Source of the DNA: Pseudomonas sp. TNT3
GTDB taxonomy: Bacteria > Pseudomonadota > Gammaproteobacteria > Pseudomonadales > Pseudomonadaceae
DNA length: 33,430 nt
Direction: 5' to 3'
Assembly (NCBI RefSeq): GCF_010095445.2
Contig: NZ_WFGV02000062.1
Span: 1-33,430 of the forward strand
This document shows positions 1 through 7,118 of the stretch, piece by piece. The notes beneath the pieces were generated by a model, which did not search any database, was not told the origin of the DNA, and saw only the letters and a program-made list of their open reading frames with translations. Position 1 is the first letter of the stretch, and each line of letters opens with the position of its first letter. A program made the translations under genes and the position numbers.

Positions 1-800
1 TGGGCGATACTGCCGAGCTGACTGACCGCTCGACCCGAACCGCGGGCCACCGCCAGCGACAGGCGTCGGTCGGCGAACATGGCCCAGCCCGCAGCGTGAT
101 TGACGCTTTCCACCAGCGACACGGCGCCGGCGGGCAATCCTGCATCGGCCAGTGCGGGGTTCAGTGCATGGGTGACGATGGCTTGAGCGGTGCCCAATGC
201 ATCGCTGCCAATGCGCAGCACGGCGGTGTTGCCGGTACGCAGTACGCCAGCGGCGTCGGCAAAGACATTCGGCCGGCCTTCGAACACAAACGCGACGATG
301 CCCAGCGGCGAGATCACTTGCTCGACTGTCCAGCCATCATGCTCGACACAGCTGATCACTTTACCGCGAGTCGCCGACGCATCGCGCCAGGCCCTGAGGC
401 CGGCGATCATGTCCCGGCGCATGGGTTCATTGGCCAGCAACCGCGTAGTAGAACGTCCGCGCGACCTGGCTCGTTCGATATCGGCCAGATTCGCAGCCTC
501 GATCAACGCCCAGGTTTCCTGGCTTTCCAGACACTGGGCGAAACGGTCGAAAAACTCGCTGATCGCCTGATCCGACACGTTGGACATAGCCTTGAACGCC
601 GCCTCAGCACGCTCGATCGCCACCGCTGCCGCTTGCTGGTCGGACACGGGGATCAGCAACAGTTCGCCGCTGACCTGTTCCACCAGCAGATGGTCACCAG
701 GCTGGAATCGCGCGGCCAGTTCGGGGCTGACGACAGAGACACGGTTACCAGCGAAAGGGATCGGCGTGCCAGCGACTAGACGTTCGAGCGCAAGAGACAT
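1..800 (-). CDS. ProA-like aldehyde dehydrogenase (3' end outside window)
   Basis: The reverse strand is open from an ATG at 798-800 to the left edge, giving 266 residues without a stop. The segment near residues 165-195 (FEGRPN, then DAAGVLRTGN and AVLRIGS) matches the nucleotide-binding part of glutamate-5-semialdehyde dehydrogenase (ProA), and LPAGAV follows as in that family. ProA reduces gamma-glutamyl phosphate in proline synthesis. Two points argue for a paralogue rather than housekeeping ProA: about 70 residues precede the usual ProA start, and the ProA segment around IPRGG is replaced by a divergent ARGSGRAVSQLGS segment. The catalytic Cys region lies outside the window. No strong ribosome binding site was seen before the ATG. 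The gene is divergent from the hvfA-like operon. Family assignment is good; the substrate is unknown. Confidence 0.8.
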   Translation of the reverse strand, partial: MSLALERLVAGTPIPFAGNRVSVVSPELAARFQPGDHLLVEQVSGELLLIPVSDQQAAAVAIERAEAAFKAMSNVSDQAISEFFDRFAQCLESQETWALIEAANLADIERARSRGRSTTRLLANEPMRRDMIAGLRAWRDASATRGKVISCVEHDGWTVEQVISPLGIVAFVFEGRPNVFADAAGVLRTGNTAVLRIGSDALGTAQAIVTHALNPALADAGLPAGAVSLVESVNHAAGWAMFADRRLSLAVARGSGRAVSQLGSIA

Positions 801-1230
801 GAAGCGGATTCACCATGCAATGGGCGGGCGGAAAAGGTACCGGAAAACCGTTGGGGCGTCATCATCACCCGCCCTCTCTCCCTGTCCTCCCTCGCCCTGT
901 AGCAGCTGCCGAGCCTGCGAGGCTGCGTTCGACTGCGTAGCAGTCGCCAGATCCGGTGAACAGGTCATTCAGGTACATCGCATGTATCGGGATTACGACT
1001 GCTTCGCAGCCGAACGCAGCCTCGCAGGCTCGGCAGCTGCTACAGAGATCGTGGGGGCATTAATATTTCGCATACACGTATCACTCTGTATCCGACCCGT
1101 GTCCCGACACACTATCCCCCAAACCCCCACCTCCACGACACATCACCGATACACCCGCCTGTTGAAATTTGCCTGTCGATTGGCCAAGCCGATCAAAGCG
1201 CATCACTCAACTCAGCAACGGAGTATCACC
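801..1230. other. Intergenic region between divergent genes, mostly repeat
   Basis: This 430-base gap separates the leftward ProA-like gene from the rightward small-peptide operon. Its centre is filled by a large inverted repeat (898-1044). The remaining 186 bases (1045-1230) should contain the promoter of the peptide operon. I see no convincing sigma-70 boxes, and no open frame that looks like a gene. Confidence 0.6.
898..1044. repeat. REP-type inverted repeat pair
   Basis: Left arm 898-945 begins TGTAGCAGCTGCCGAGCCTG. The right arm, about 996-1044, is its near-exact reverse complement, with a spacer of about 50 bases. The same family core (TGTAG, AGCTGCCG, AGGCTGCG) recurs in the palindrome at 12758-12842. 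Such short palindromic intergenic repeats are widespread in fluorescens-group genomes. It can form a long cruciform or hairpin; no gene function is claimed. Confidence 0.8.
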
Positions 1231-1434
1231 ATGTTCAAACTCTCGACGTCCTCCCTGACCCTCGGCCTGCTCTTCGCGGGTGGCCTGGCCCTGTCCAGCG
1301 CCGCTTCGGCCTCCGAATCCGAAGCTTTCAGCATGAAGCAGCTGGCCCACGGCTACAGCCAGGCCCAGGCCGATACGGCGGAAAAACCCGCTGAAGGCAA
1401 ATGCGGCGAAGGCAAGTGTGGCGCCGGCGAGTAA
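1231..1434 (+). CDS. HvfA-like small secreted Cys-motif peptide (RiPP metallophore/bufferin precursor candidate)
   Basis: This 67-residue protein starts with a Sec signal peptide (residues 1 to about 27, hydrophobic core LTLGLLFAGGLAL, cleavage near ASA-S). A linker with the segment MKQLAHGYSQAQA follows. The protein ends in two consecutive EGKCG-type motifs, giving a two-Cys tail, EGKCGEGKCGAGE. That layout matches the HvfA class of precursor peptides, whose EGKC motifs are converted to metal-binding heterocycles by an MNIO (DUF692) enzyme and its partner. GGAG precedes the ATG at a usable distance, and that start gives the clean signal peptide. The next gene is DoxX-family, the usual companion (HvfX). 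Oddities: only two motifs are present, and no MNIO or partner gene follows. The HvfA assignment rests on motif and neighbour, not alignment. Confidence 0.75.
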   Translation: MFKLSTSSLTLGLLFAGGLALSSAASASESEAFSMKQLAHGYSQAQADTAEKPAEGKCGEGKCGAGE

Positions 1435-1485
1435 CCCATTGCGGGGGGCACGCCGTTGCCCCACCTCCCTGACTGAACGGAAACA

Positions 1486-2007
1486 ATGCCCATGAGCACC
1501 TCAATTTCTTCGGCCGTCAAAGGCCTGCACCTGAACCTCGACCGTGCCGGAAGCTGGATCGCGCCGCTGACCTTGCGGGTGTTCCTCGCCTGGGAGTTCT
1601 TCGAGTCCGGGCTGGAAAAATGGAATGGCCAGAACTGGTTCGCCGACATCCAGGAGCGCTTTCCGTTTCCGTTCAACCATGTGCCAGCGACCTTCAACTG
1701 GGAGCTGTCGATGTGGGCCGAACTGATCTGCGCCCTCGCCCTTCTGGTGGGCCTGGGAACACGGGTTTCAGCCGTCATTCTGATCGTGGTCACCATCGTC
1801 GCGACCGCTGCCGTTCACTGGCCGGCCGATTGGTCTACATTAAGTGAGCTTGCACAGGGTTATGCCATCAGCAACAAGGGCCACGGCAACTTCAAGCTGC
1901 CGCTGATCTACCTCGTTGCCCTCATGCCGTTGTTGTTCACGGGCGCTGGCAAACTCAGCCTCGATGCACTGCTGTCGCGAATTTTCTGGCGTCGCAACAA
2001 TCATTGA
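1486..2007 (+). CDS. DoxX-family membrane protein, HvfX-like
   Basis: This 173-residue integral membrane protein has about four hydrophobic helices: around residues 24-42 (LTLRVFLAWEFFESG), 68-86 (ELICALALLVGLGTRVSA), 87-106 and 139-160. The first-helix Glu/Gly pattern followed by an amphipathic loop, and then LLVGLGTR, are typical of DoxX. In bufferin/metallophore operons the DoxX member (HvfX) is encoded with the EGKCG peptide and is thought to act in the inner membrane with it. It lies 51 bases after the peptide gene in the same direction, so the two are probably co-transcribed. Two starts are possible (1486 or 1492); GGAAAC upstream suits either. The actual reaction or transport role is not established by sequence. 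Confidence 0.8.
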   Translation: MPMSTSISSAVKGLHLNLDRAGSWIAPLTLRVFLAWEFFESGLEKWNGQNWFADIQERFPFPFNHVPATFNWELSMWAELICALALLVGLGTRVSAVILIVVTIVATAAVHWPADWSTLSELAQGYAISNKGHGNFKLPLIYLVALMPLLFTGAGKLSLDALLSRIFWRRNNH

Positions 2008-2060
2008 AATGTTAACGTGGCAGCCTTCACCCCACCTTACTCGAGTAGACAGGAGCCACC

Positions 2061-2759
2061 ATGAGCGTGACCACCCAATGGATCGAAATCGACAGCGCCG
2101 ACGGTAAATTCGGCGCGTACCTGGCCATTCCCCACACTCAGAAAGGCCCGGGGATCGTGCTGATCCAGGAAATCTTCGGCGTCAACGAACACATTCGCTC
2201 CGTCGCCGAGCAGTACGCTGCCGATGGCTACCTGGTCATCGCGCCGGACCTGTTCTGGCGCAGCGGCCCGCGCATCGAGCTGAGTTACGACGAAGCCGGC
2301 TGGAAACGTGCCGTCGAGTTGATGAACGCCACGGACGTCGGCAAAGCCCAGGATGACATCAAGCTGACCATTGAAGCGCTCAAGTCCCAGCCTGGCCTGG
2401 ACGGCGGTGTCGCCTCCATCGGTTACTGCTTCGGCGGCCTGCTCTCTTACCACACCGCCGCCAACGGCCTGGTCGACGTGGCGATCGCTTATTACGGCGG
2501 TGGCATTCAGAACCAGCTGGACCGTGCCGATGAAATCACCGTCCCGTTCCTGATGCACTTCGGTGAAGAGGACAGCCACATTCCATTGGACGCCGTGGAA
2601 CAAATCGCCGAGCGTTTCGAAAACAACGATTACGTCGAAATCGTCGTGTACCCGCAGGCTGAACATGGTTTCAACTGCTCCCATCGCGACAGCTACAACC
2701 AGCGTGCAGCGGCTGAGTCCCATGGCAATACCCTGATCTTCCTGGGCCAGGAACTGTAA
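2061..2759 (+). CDS. Dienelactone hydrolase family protein
   Basis: This 232-residue alpha/beta hydrolase matches the dienelactone hydrolase family over its whole length. The catalytic triad falls at the classical family positions: Cys123 in GYCFGG, Asp171 in GEEDSHIP and His202 in AEHGF. The family opens lactone or ester bonds, classically in chlorocatechol breakdown. Many genomic copies, including ones like this outside any aromatic cluster, have no known substrate. AGGAG sits just upstream of the ATG. It lies 53 bases after the DoxX gene, and a strong terminator follows it, so it is probably the last gene of the peptide operon. Location is cytoplasmic, as no signal peptide is seen. Family assignment is secure; the role next to a metallophore-like peptide is unknown. 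Confidence 0.93.
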   Translation: MSVTTQWIEIDSADGKFGAYLAIPHTQKGPGIVLIQEIFGVNEHIRSVAEQYAADGYLVIAPDLFWRSGPRIELSYDEAGWKRAVELMNATDVGKAQDDIKLTIEALKSQPGLDGGVASIGYCFGGLLSYHTAANGLVDVAIAYYGGGIQNQLDRADEITVPFLMHFGEEDSHIPLDAVEQIAERFENNDYVEIVVYPQAEHGFNCSHRDSYNQRAAAESHGNTLIFLGQEL

Positions 2760-2774
2760 AATCGGCGCCCACTG

Positions 2775-2816
2775 AAATGGCCCCTTCATCGATTGATGTT
2801 GGGGCCATTTTTTTTT
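2775..2816 (+). terminator. Rho-independent terminator after the dienelactone hydrolase gene
   Basis: A perfect 10-bp stem (AAATGGCCCC at 2775-2784 with GGGGCCATTT at 2801-2810) is followed by a T run to 2816. It begins 15 bases after the stop codon. Confidence 0.95.
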
Positions 2817-2839
2817 CAGCAGTGTCTGGCGAAAATCCA

Positions 2840-2936
2840 TTGTGGGAGCAAGCCTGCTCGCGATGGCGGTCATGCATTCACTATTGATTTCGCCTGACAC
2901 GGCCCCATCGAGCAAGCCCGGTTCCTACCGGGCCGT
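2840..2936. repeat. REP-type elements
   Basis: TGTGGGAGCAAGCCTGCTCG followed by CGATGGCGG is the common Pseudomonas REP core. A second, inverted and more degenerate copy (CCCCATCGAGCAAGCCCGG) lies about 45 bases on. They fill the gap between two convergent genes. Confidence 0.75.
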
Positions 2937-2960
2937 GACTAACCCGCCTGAGGTTCGTGC

Positions 2961-3575
2961 TTATTTCGCATCGCCCCCACGCGGCTTGTAAAACCGGAAC
3001 CGGCCGATATCCGCCGTTTTGATGTACTTGCCCGCCCAATCCGGCCTCACGGTCTTGTCGTGAAAATACATCGCGCCCAACGTACGATCATTGAGGGTCT
3101 TGTTCAGTGCCTTGCGCGCGATTTCCTTGGCGACGGCATATTCCGCGTCCTCCTTGACCTGATCCGAGCGCCCGTCACACCACCATGAGAACTGGCAGTT
3201 TTTGATTTCCGAACCTTGCTTCACCACTGCGCACACCGTGTCCGGAAAACCTTCATGACCCAGGCGATTCATCACCACGCTGGCAACCGCTTCCATTTCA
3301 TTGGTTTTACGCCCTTTGGCCTCCCAATAAATGGAGCGTGCAAGGCAGGTGATGGCATCATCCAGTGGCGACTTACCGGCAGGATCGACGGCCTGAACTT
3401 CGGAGGTGGTGATGGCCTCGGCTTTGGGTACCGGGACATCGGCGCTCTTCTCTGCGGCTTTTTGTTCCAGTACCTCGGCCTTGTCCTCGGCCTTTTTCTG
3501 TTCCTGGTCAGTGGCCGACACGTGGCTGCTGAAAAGGGATATTGCCAGGCAGGTTGCTATCCACATCAATCGCAT
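2961..3575 (-). CDS. Secreted cell-wall hydrolase, SleB/CwlJ-like (Hydrolase_2)
   Basis: This 204-residue exported protein starts at the ATG at 3573-3575, preceded by GAAGGG, which gives a clean signal peptide (MRLMWIATCLAISLFSSHVSA). A charged Lys/Glu-rich linker covers residues 22-48. The catalytic domain begins near residue 70: CLARSIYWEAKG, with the Glu of YWEAKG as the expected catalytic residue, then VASVVMNR and CQFSWWCDG. The C-terminal GAMYFHDKTVRPDWA and RFRFYKP segments complete the fold. SleB/CwlJ enzymes are best known from spore germination as lytic transglycosylases, but relatives are common in non-sporing proteobacteria, where they are expected to act on periplasmic peptidoglycan. 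It is convergent with the dienelactone hydrolase gene and appears to be a single-gene unit. Confidence 0.9.
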   Translation of the reverse strand: MRLMWIATCLAISLFSSHVSATDQEQKKAEDKAEVLEQKAAEKSADVPVPKAEAITTSEVQAVDPAGKSPLDDAITCLARSIYWEAKGRKTNEMEAVASVVMNRLGHEGFPDTVCAVVKQGSEIKNCQFSWWCDGRSDQVKEDAEYAVAKEIARKALNKTLNDRTLGAMYFHDKTVRPDWAGKYIKTADIGRFRFYKPRGGDAK

Positions 3576-3774
3576 GATCGACCCTTCTGAGGGAACGGAT
3601 TCGGGCAACGCATTTGCGACGCTATCACCCGATTCAAGGGTGACCTGGCTTGATTGTAGTAGCCAGAATCCATTTCAACAGGCACGCAACAAACTGTATT
3701 TCGGCGCAAAAAGACATTGCGCTTGCGGGGGTGAAATCGCGCATCATGGGCGCAGTCAGTTCAAGGGGATTTCC

Positions 3775-4626
3775 ATGCGTTTCATACCATCTGCCATGCG
3801 TCTTGCCGCGTTGTCGTTGAGCCTGTCGTTCGCCACCCAGGCACTGGCCGCGGAAGAAAAACAACTCATCGACTCGATCAACGCCTACCGCAGCCAGCCC
3901 CAACGCTGCGCCGATCAGGTAGCACCGGAGCTACCCCCACTGGCGGGTGATCCGCGACTGGCGCTGTCCGATGCCAGCGCCCGCAACCTGCAACAGGCCA
4001 TGGCCACCGCGGGTTATCCAATGGTCAACGTGCAAGTCATCACCCTGTCCGGGCCACGCGATGCGCCGTCGGCCATGAAAGCCATTCAGGAAAGCTTCTG
4101 CCACGTAGTGCTCGACCCGCAGTTCGTTGACATCGGTGTCCGCCACGAAGACCGGGACTGGCGCATCGTGCTGGCACGACCGCTGCTGACCGGCCGTTTG
4201 GGTGACTGGCAGGCGGAAGGACAAAAACTGCTGACCCAGCTCAACAACGCCCGCAGCCAACCCCGCCAGTGCGGCTCGCAATCCTTTGCTGCCACCACGC
4301 CGCTGGCCTGGAATGCATCGTTGGCAACCGCCGCCGAGGCGCACTCGCGTTCCATGGCCAACAACAACTTCTTCGATCACAAGGATCGCGACGGCCGCAC
4401 CCCCGGTGACCGGGCAGAACTGTCGGGCTATAACGCTCAGCAGATCGGCGAAAACATCGCTGCCGGGCAAGACACCGCTGGAAAGGTCGTCGATGGCTGG
4501 ATCTCCAGTCCCGGCCACTGCGCCAACCTGATGAACCCGCAGTACAAGGAACTGGGTGCGGCGTACGCGGTGGACCCGAAAAGCGATGCCGGCATCTACT
4601 GGACAGCGATGTTCGGCACGCAGTGA
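3775..4626 (+). CDS. Exported CAP-domain protein with two CAP-like modules
   Basis: This 283-residue protein starts at the ATG at 3775, preceded by AAGGGGA. It has a signal peptide ending near TQALA-AEE. The C-terminal half (about residues 150-283) is a normal CAP/SCP domain: LLTQLNNARSQPRQCG, HSRSMANNNFFDH, GENIAAG, and WISSPGHCANLMNP. The N-terminal half (about residues 24-140) begins with a similar helix (LIDSINAYRSQPQRC) but lacks the His/Glu motifs, so it looks like a degenerate CAP copy. CAP proteins in bacteria are secreted or periplasmic and mostly of unknown biochemical role; cell-envelope or lipid binding is suspected. It stands alone, divergent from the SleB-like gene. The reading frame is open far upstream, but the signal peptide and ribosome site fix the start. 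Confidence 0.9.
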   Translation: MRFIPSAMRLAALSLSLSFATQALAAEEKQLIDSINAYRSQPQRCADQVAPELPPLAGDPRLALSDASARNLQQAMATAGYPMVNVQVITLSGPRDAPSAMKAIQESFCHVVLDPQFVDIGVRHEDRDWRIVLARPLLTGRLGDWQAEGQKLLTQLNNARSQPRQCGSQSFAATTPLAWNASLATAAEAHSRSMANNNFFDHKDRDGRTPGDRAELSGYNAQQIGENIAAGQDTAGKVVDGWISSPGHCANLMNPQYKELGAAYAVDPKSDAGIYWTAMFGTQ

Positions 4627-4961
4627 GGACCGGCAGCTATCAATTTCCATGATCTTTCAAATCATGCAGCCGAGTTTTTTATTTCTTCCAGAGATGGTCA
4701 AAATGGCCGCACTTTTAAAATCTATGGAAGACATCTTCATGAATCTCAATTTTGCGTTCGCGTGCATGATTGTTGTGTCGTTTGCGATTGCACTGGGGCA
4801 CGCCTGATCAACCTGAAGTCCACGGCGATGGCTTTAGCGCCTTGCAATCGCGGGGATCGTCGTGGTGCTGAAGGATCCAGTCGCTTTCTCGTTCAATCAT
4901 TTCGTCGCACGCCTGGCATTCTGGCAAACTCTCCCCGCGCCCCCACTTAGAGCAGTCAGCG
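4627..4961. other. 335-base gap with only doubtful small ORFs
   Basis: No large gene is present. It holds a 22-codon hydrophobic ORF on the plus strand (4739-4807, listed separately). It also holds a minus-strand open stretch ending at 4808 whose last 48 or so codons contain four Cys (DCSKW, PECQAC, RDCKAL), which lacks a good start. No clear terminator or promoter was recognised. Confidence 0.5.
4739..4807 (+). CDS. Possible 22-residue membrane peptide
   Basis: The ATG at 4739 has GGAAG eight bases upstream and opens a 22-residue frame that is almost entirely hydrophobic (MNLNFAFACMIVVSFAIALG, then HA). It could be a single-pass membrane miniprotein. An in-frame ATG at 4724 would add five residues. 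I do not recognise it, and an ORF this short can occur by chance. Confidence 0.3.
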   Translation: MNLNFAFACMIVVSFAIALGHA

Positions 4962-5840
4962 ATGCTTTTCTCCCTTGTCTCGAACGGTTCTCCCCTCACG
5001 CCTGATCGACCGGATGCCACGGTTGCGTGGTGGAGCTTCACCAAGACCGTGCTCGCGGCGGCGGCACTGTCACTTGTCCGCGACGGCCTGATCGCACTGG
5101 ATGACGAATTGCCCGAAGGCCCCTTCACCCTGCGCCAGCTGTTGCGCCACGAGGCCGGGCTGGCGGATTACAGTGAACTTGCCGACTACCATGCCGCCGT
5201 TGCCCGCCATGAAACACCGTGGCCGGCCGAGGAAATGCTGCAACGACTCGAGGCAACCCGCCTGCGCTATGCACCGGGAAGTGGCTGGCGCTACTCGAAT
5301 GTGGGCTATTGGTATGTGGCTCGACTCATCGAGCGCGTCACCGGGCTCGAACTCGGTGAAGCGCTTTCGCAACGCGTGTTCGCCCCTTTGGGTTTATCGC
5401 GCATTCGCCTCGCCCGTACCGAAATCGACCTGCACGGCGTGAACATGGGCACGGCCACCCACTACAACCCGGGTTGGGTCTATCACGGCCTGCTCGTCGG
5501 ACCGCTGGTGGAAGCGGCGCTGTGCCTTGACCGACTGCTCACCGGCGAGCTCCTGACGCACGCCTTGCTCGCTCAAATGCAAACAACCCGAACGCTCGGC
5601 GGACCGATCCCCGGACGTCCCTGGGTTGCGCCCGGCTACGGGCTCGGCCTGATGCACGGCCCGGTCGACGGCGGACGAATTCTGAGCGGCCACACCGGTG
5701 GCGGTCCTGGCAGTGTGGTGGCGATCTACAACAGTGTGTGCGGTCAGGAGTGCACCACCTGCGCCGTCTTTTCCGACGGCGCCGACGAAGGGGCCGTTGA
5801 GGCCGAAGCCGTGCGTCTGTTGAGCGAGCACTGGGTGTAA
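4962..5840 (+). CDS. Serine hydrolase of the beta-lactamase/penicillin-binding fold (class C-like)
   Basis: This 292-residue protein has the beta-lactamase family (PF00144) signature motifs: SFTK at residues 25-28 (nucleophile Ser25, general base Lys28), YSN at residues 111-113, and HTGGG near the C-terminus as the KTG-like motif. LRQLLRHEAGLADY and YAPGSGWRYSNVGYW are typical of esterase or D-aminopeptidase-like members. There is no signal peptide and the SxxK lies very close to the N-terminus, so this is probably a cytoplasmic esterase or peptidase rather than an antibiotic-resistance enzyme. Five Cys residues, including CGQECTTC near the end, are unusual for the family. The ribosome site before the ATG is weak. 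Substrate unknown. Confidence 0.88.
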   Translation: MLFSLVSNGSPLTPDRPDATVAWWSFTKTVLAAAALSLVRDGLIALDDELPEGPFTLRQLLRHEAGLADYSELADYHAAVARHETPWPAEEMLQRLEATRLRYAPGSGWRYSNVGYWYVARLIERVTGLELGEALSQRVFAPLGLSRIRLARTEIDLHGVNMGTATHYNPGWVYHGLLVGPLVEAALCLDRLLTGELLTHALLAQMQTTRTLGGPIPGRPWVAPGYGLGLMHGPVDGGRILSGHTGGGPGSVVAIYNSVCGQECTTCAVFSDGADEGAVEAEAVRLLSEHWV

Positions 5841-5943
5841 GATTCAATAACCCGACCGCAGGGTCACTCTCATAAAAAAGAGATGACGCTGCGCCCGCCC
5901 AGTGCTTGCGCAGAACGCGTCACAGGTAAAGCGGAGCGTATTG

Positions 5944-6951
5944 ATGAAGGCGAAAATCCACCCTGCAGAACGTGTGGCCAATGAACAACGGCCCGTGAAA
6001 ACCGTAGGCTTTCTCGTCATACCCAACTTCACCACCATCGGCTTCGCCTCCTCGGTGGAAACCTTGCGCATGGCCAACATGGCGGCGCGCCAGCCGATGT
6101 TTCGCACAGTAGTCATCGGCGCCACGCTGGACCCGGTCACGGCCAGCAACGGCATGCGCATCCTTCCGGATTACTCGATTGAAGACGCGCCCAAACTCGA
6201 CATTCTGTTCGTGGTCGGCTCCAACCCTATCGTGTCCAACCACAGCAGTCGGCCGCTGCTCAACTGGCTGCGCAAACTCGCCCATCAACAGGTCACGCTG
6301 GGGGGCATCTGCACCGGCAGTCATCTGCTGGCCCGCGCCGACCTGCTCAAGGGCTATCGCTGCACCATTCACTGGGAAGACATCGAGGCCCTGAAAGAGC
6401 GTTTCCCCGGCATCATCATCTCCAATCAGCTGTTCGAGCTCGATCGCGACCGTTTCACCTGTTCCGGCGGTGTGGCGTCCATGGACATGACCTTGCAGCT
6501 GATTGCCCGTGAACCGGGTGGACGAGACATCGCCGCCCATGCCGCCGAGTTACTGTTGTGTGATCGGGTGCGCGGAGCGTAGGAACAGCAGCGCGTGCCG
6601 TTGCGACAGAAACTCGGTACTTCCCAGCCCAAGCTCAGCCAGATGGTGGCGATCATGGAGGCCAATCTTGAAGAGCCGGTGAGCCTGGAAGAACTGGCAC
6701 GCTTGAACGAGGTGTCGGTGCGTCAACTGGAGCGGCTGTTTCACAAACACCTGCAACGCACACCGAGCCAGTACTACCTGGAACTGCGCCTGTCGCGGGC
6801 ACGACAGCTGTTGCTGCGAAGCGAATCGCAGGTCCGCGACATCGCCCTCGCCTGCGGCTTTGTTTCGCCGGCACACTTTTCCAAATGCTATAGCCGGTTT
6901 TTTGGTGTATCGCCGATTGGTGAGCGCAAGCAGGTGGCGGCGGTGCATTGA
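5944..6951 (+). pseudogene. GATase1/AraC-family regulator split by an in-frame amber codon (CahR-like)
   Basis: Residues 1-212 form a DJ-1/PfpI (class I glutamine amidotransferase-like) domain with VGFLVIPNFTTIGFAS and GGICTGSHLLARADLL. A TAG at 6580-6582 interrupts the frame. The same frame then continues with EQQRVPLRQKLGTSQPKL and two AraC helix-turn-helix motifs (SLEELARLNEVSVRQLERLF; DIALACGFVSPAHFSKCYSRFFG). Both halves are in one frame and look intact, so a single base change explains the break. ATG 5944 has GGAG at good spacing. AGGA overlapping the stop, plus GTG at 6595, could allow re-initiation of a free DNA-binding fragment. The transporter and creatinase genes beside it match the layout around the creatine regulator CahR of other pseudomonads, so creatine control is inferred. 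Confidence 0.85.
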
Positions 6952-6990
6952 TGGGTTGGCGTCGGGATTGAAATGGAGGGTGTTCCTGAT

Positions 6991-7083
6991 GGCCCCCTCG
7001 CGGGCAAGCCCGCTCCCACATTAGACCGAGTTATCTAGACGGACGCGGTCACTGTGGGAGCGGGCTTGCCCGCGATGGCGCCC
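6991..7083. repeat. Inverted pair of REP elements
   Basis: GGCCCCCTCGCGGGCAAGCC (6991-7010) continues to CGCTCCCACA. It faces TGTGGGAGCGGGCTTGCCCG starting at 7053, which continues into CGATGGCGCC. The two copies are head to head with about 30 bases between them. They separate the convergent regulator and transporter genes and may serve as a bidirectional transcription stop. Confidence 0.88.
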
Positions 7084-7118
7084 TCAAAATCACCAACAAC
7101 GACTCAGGGCATCCCGGA

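Noticed and set aside
96..779. Plus-strand open frames over the left 780 bases
   Set aside because: The minus-strand frame encodes recognisable ProA-like sequence along the same stretch, so these are shadows.
898..1044. Possible CRISPR or small-RNA gene at the large inverted repeat
   Set aside because: There are only two arms in inverted, not direct, orientation with one spacer, and the sequence belongs to a dispersed intergenic repeat type.
4962..5840. Beta-lactamase antibiotic-resistance gene
   Set aside because: No signal peptide and the nucleophile is only 25 residues from the N-terminus; it fits esterase/peptidase-like members of the fold rather than a periplasmic beta-lactamase.
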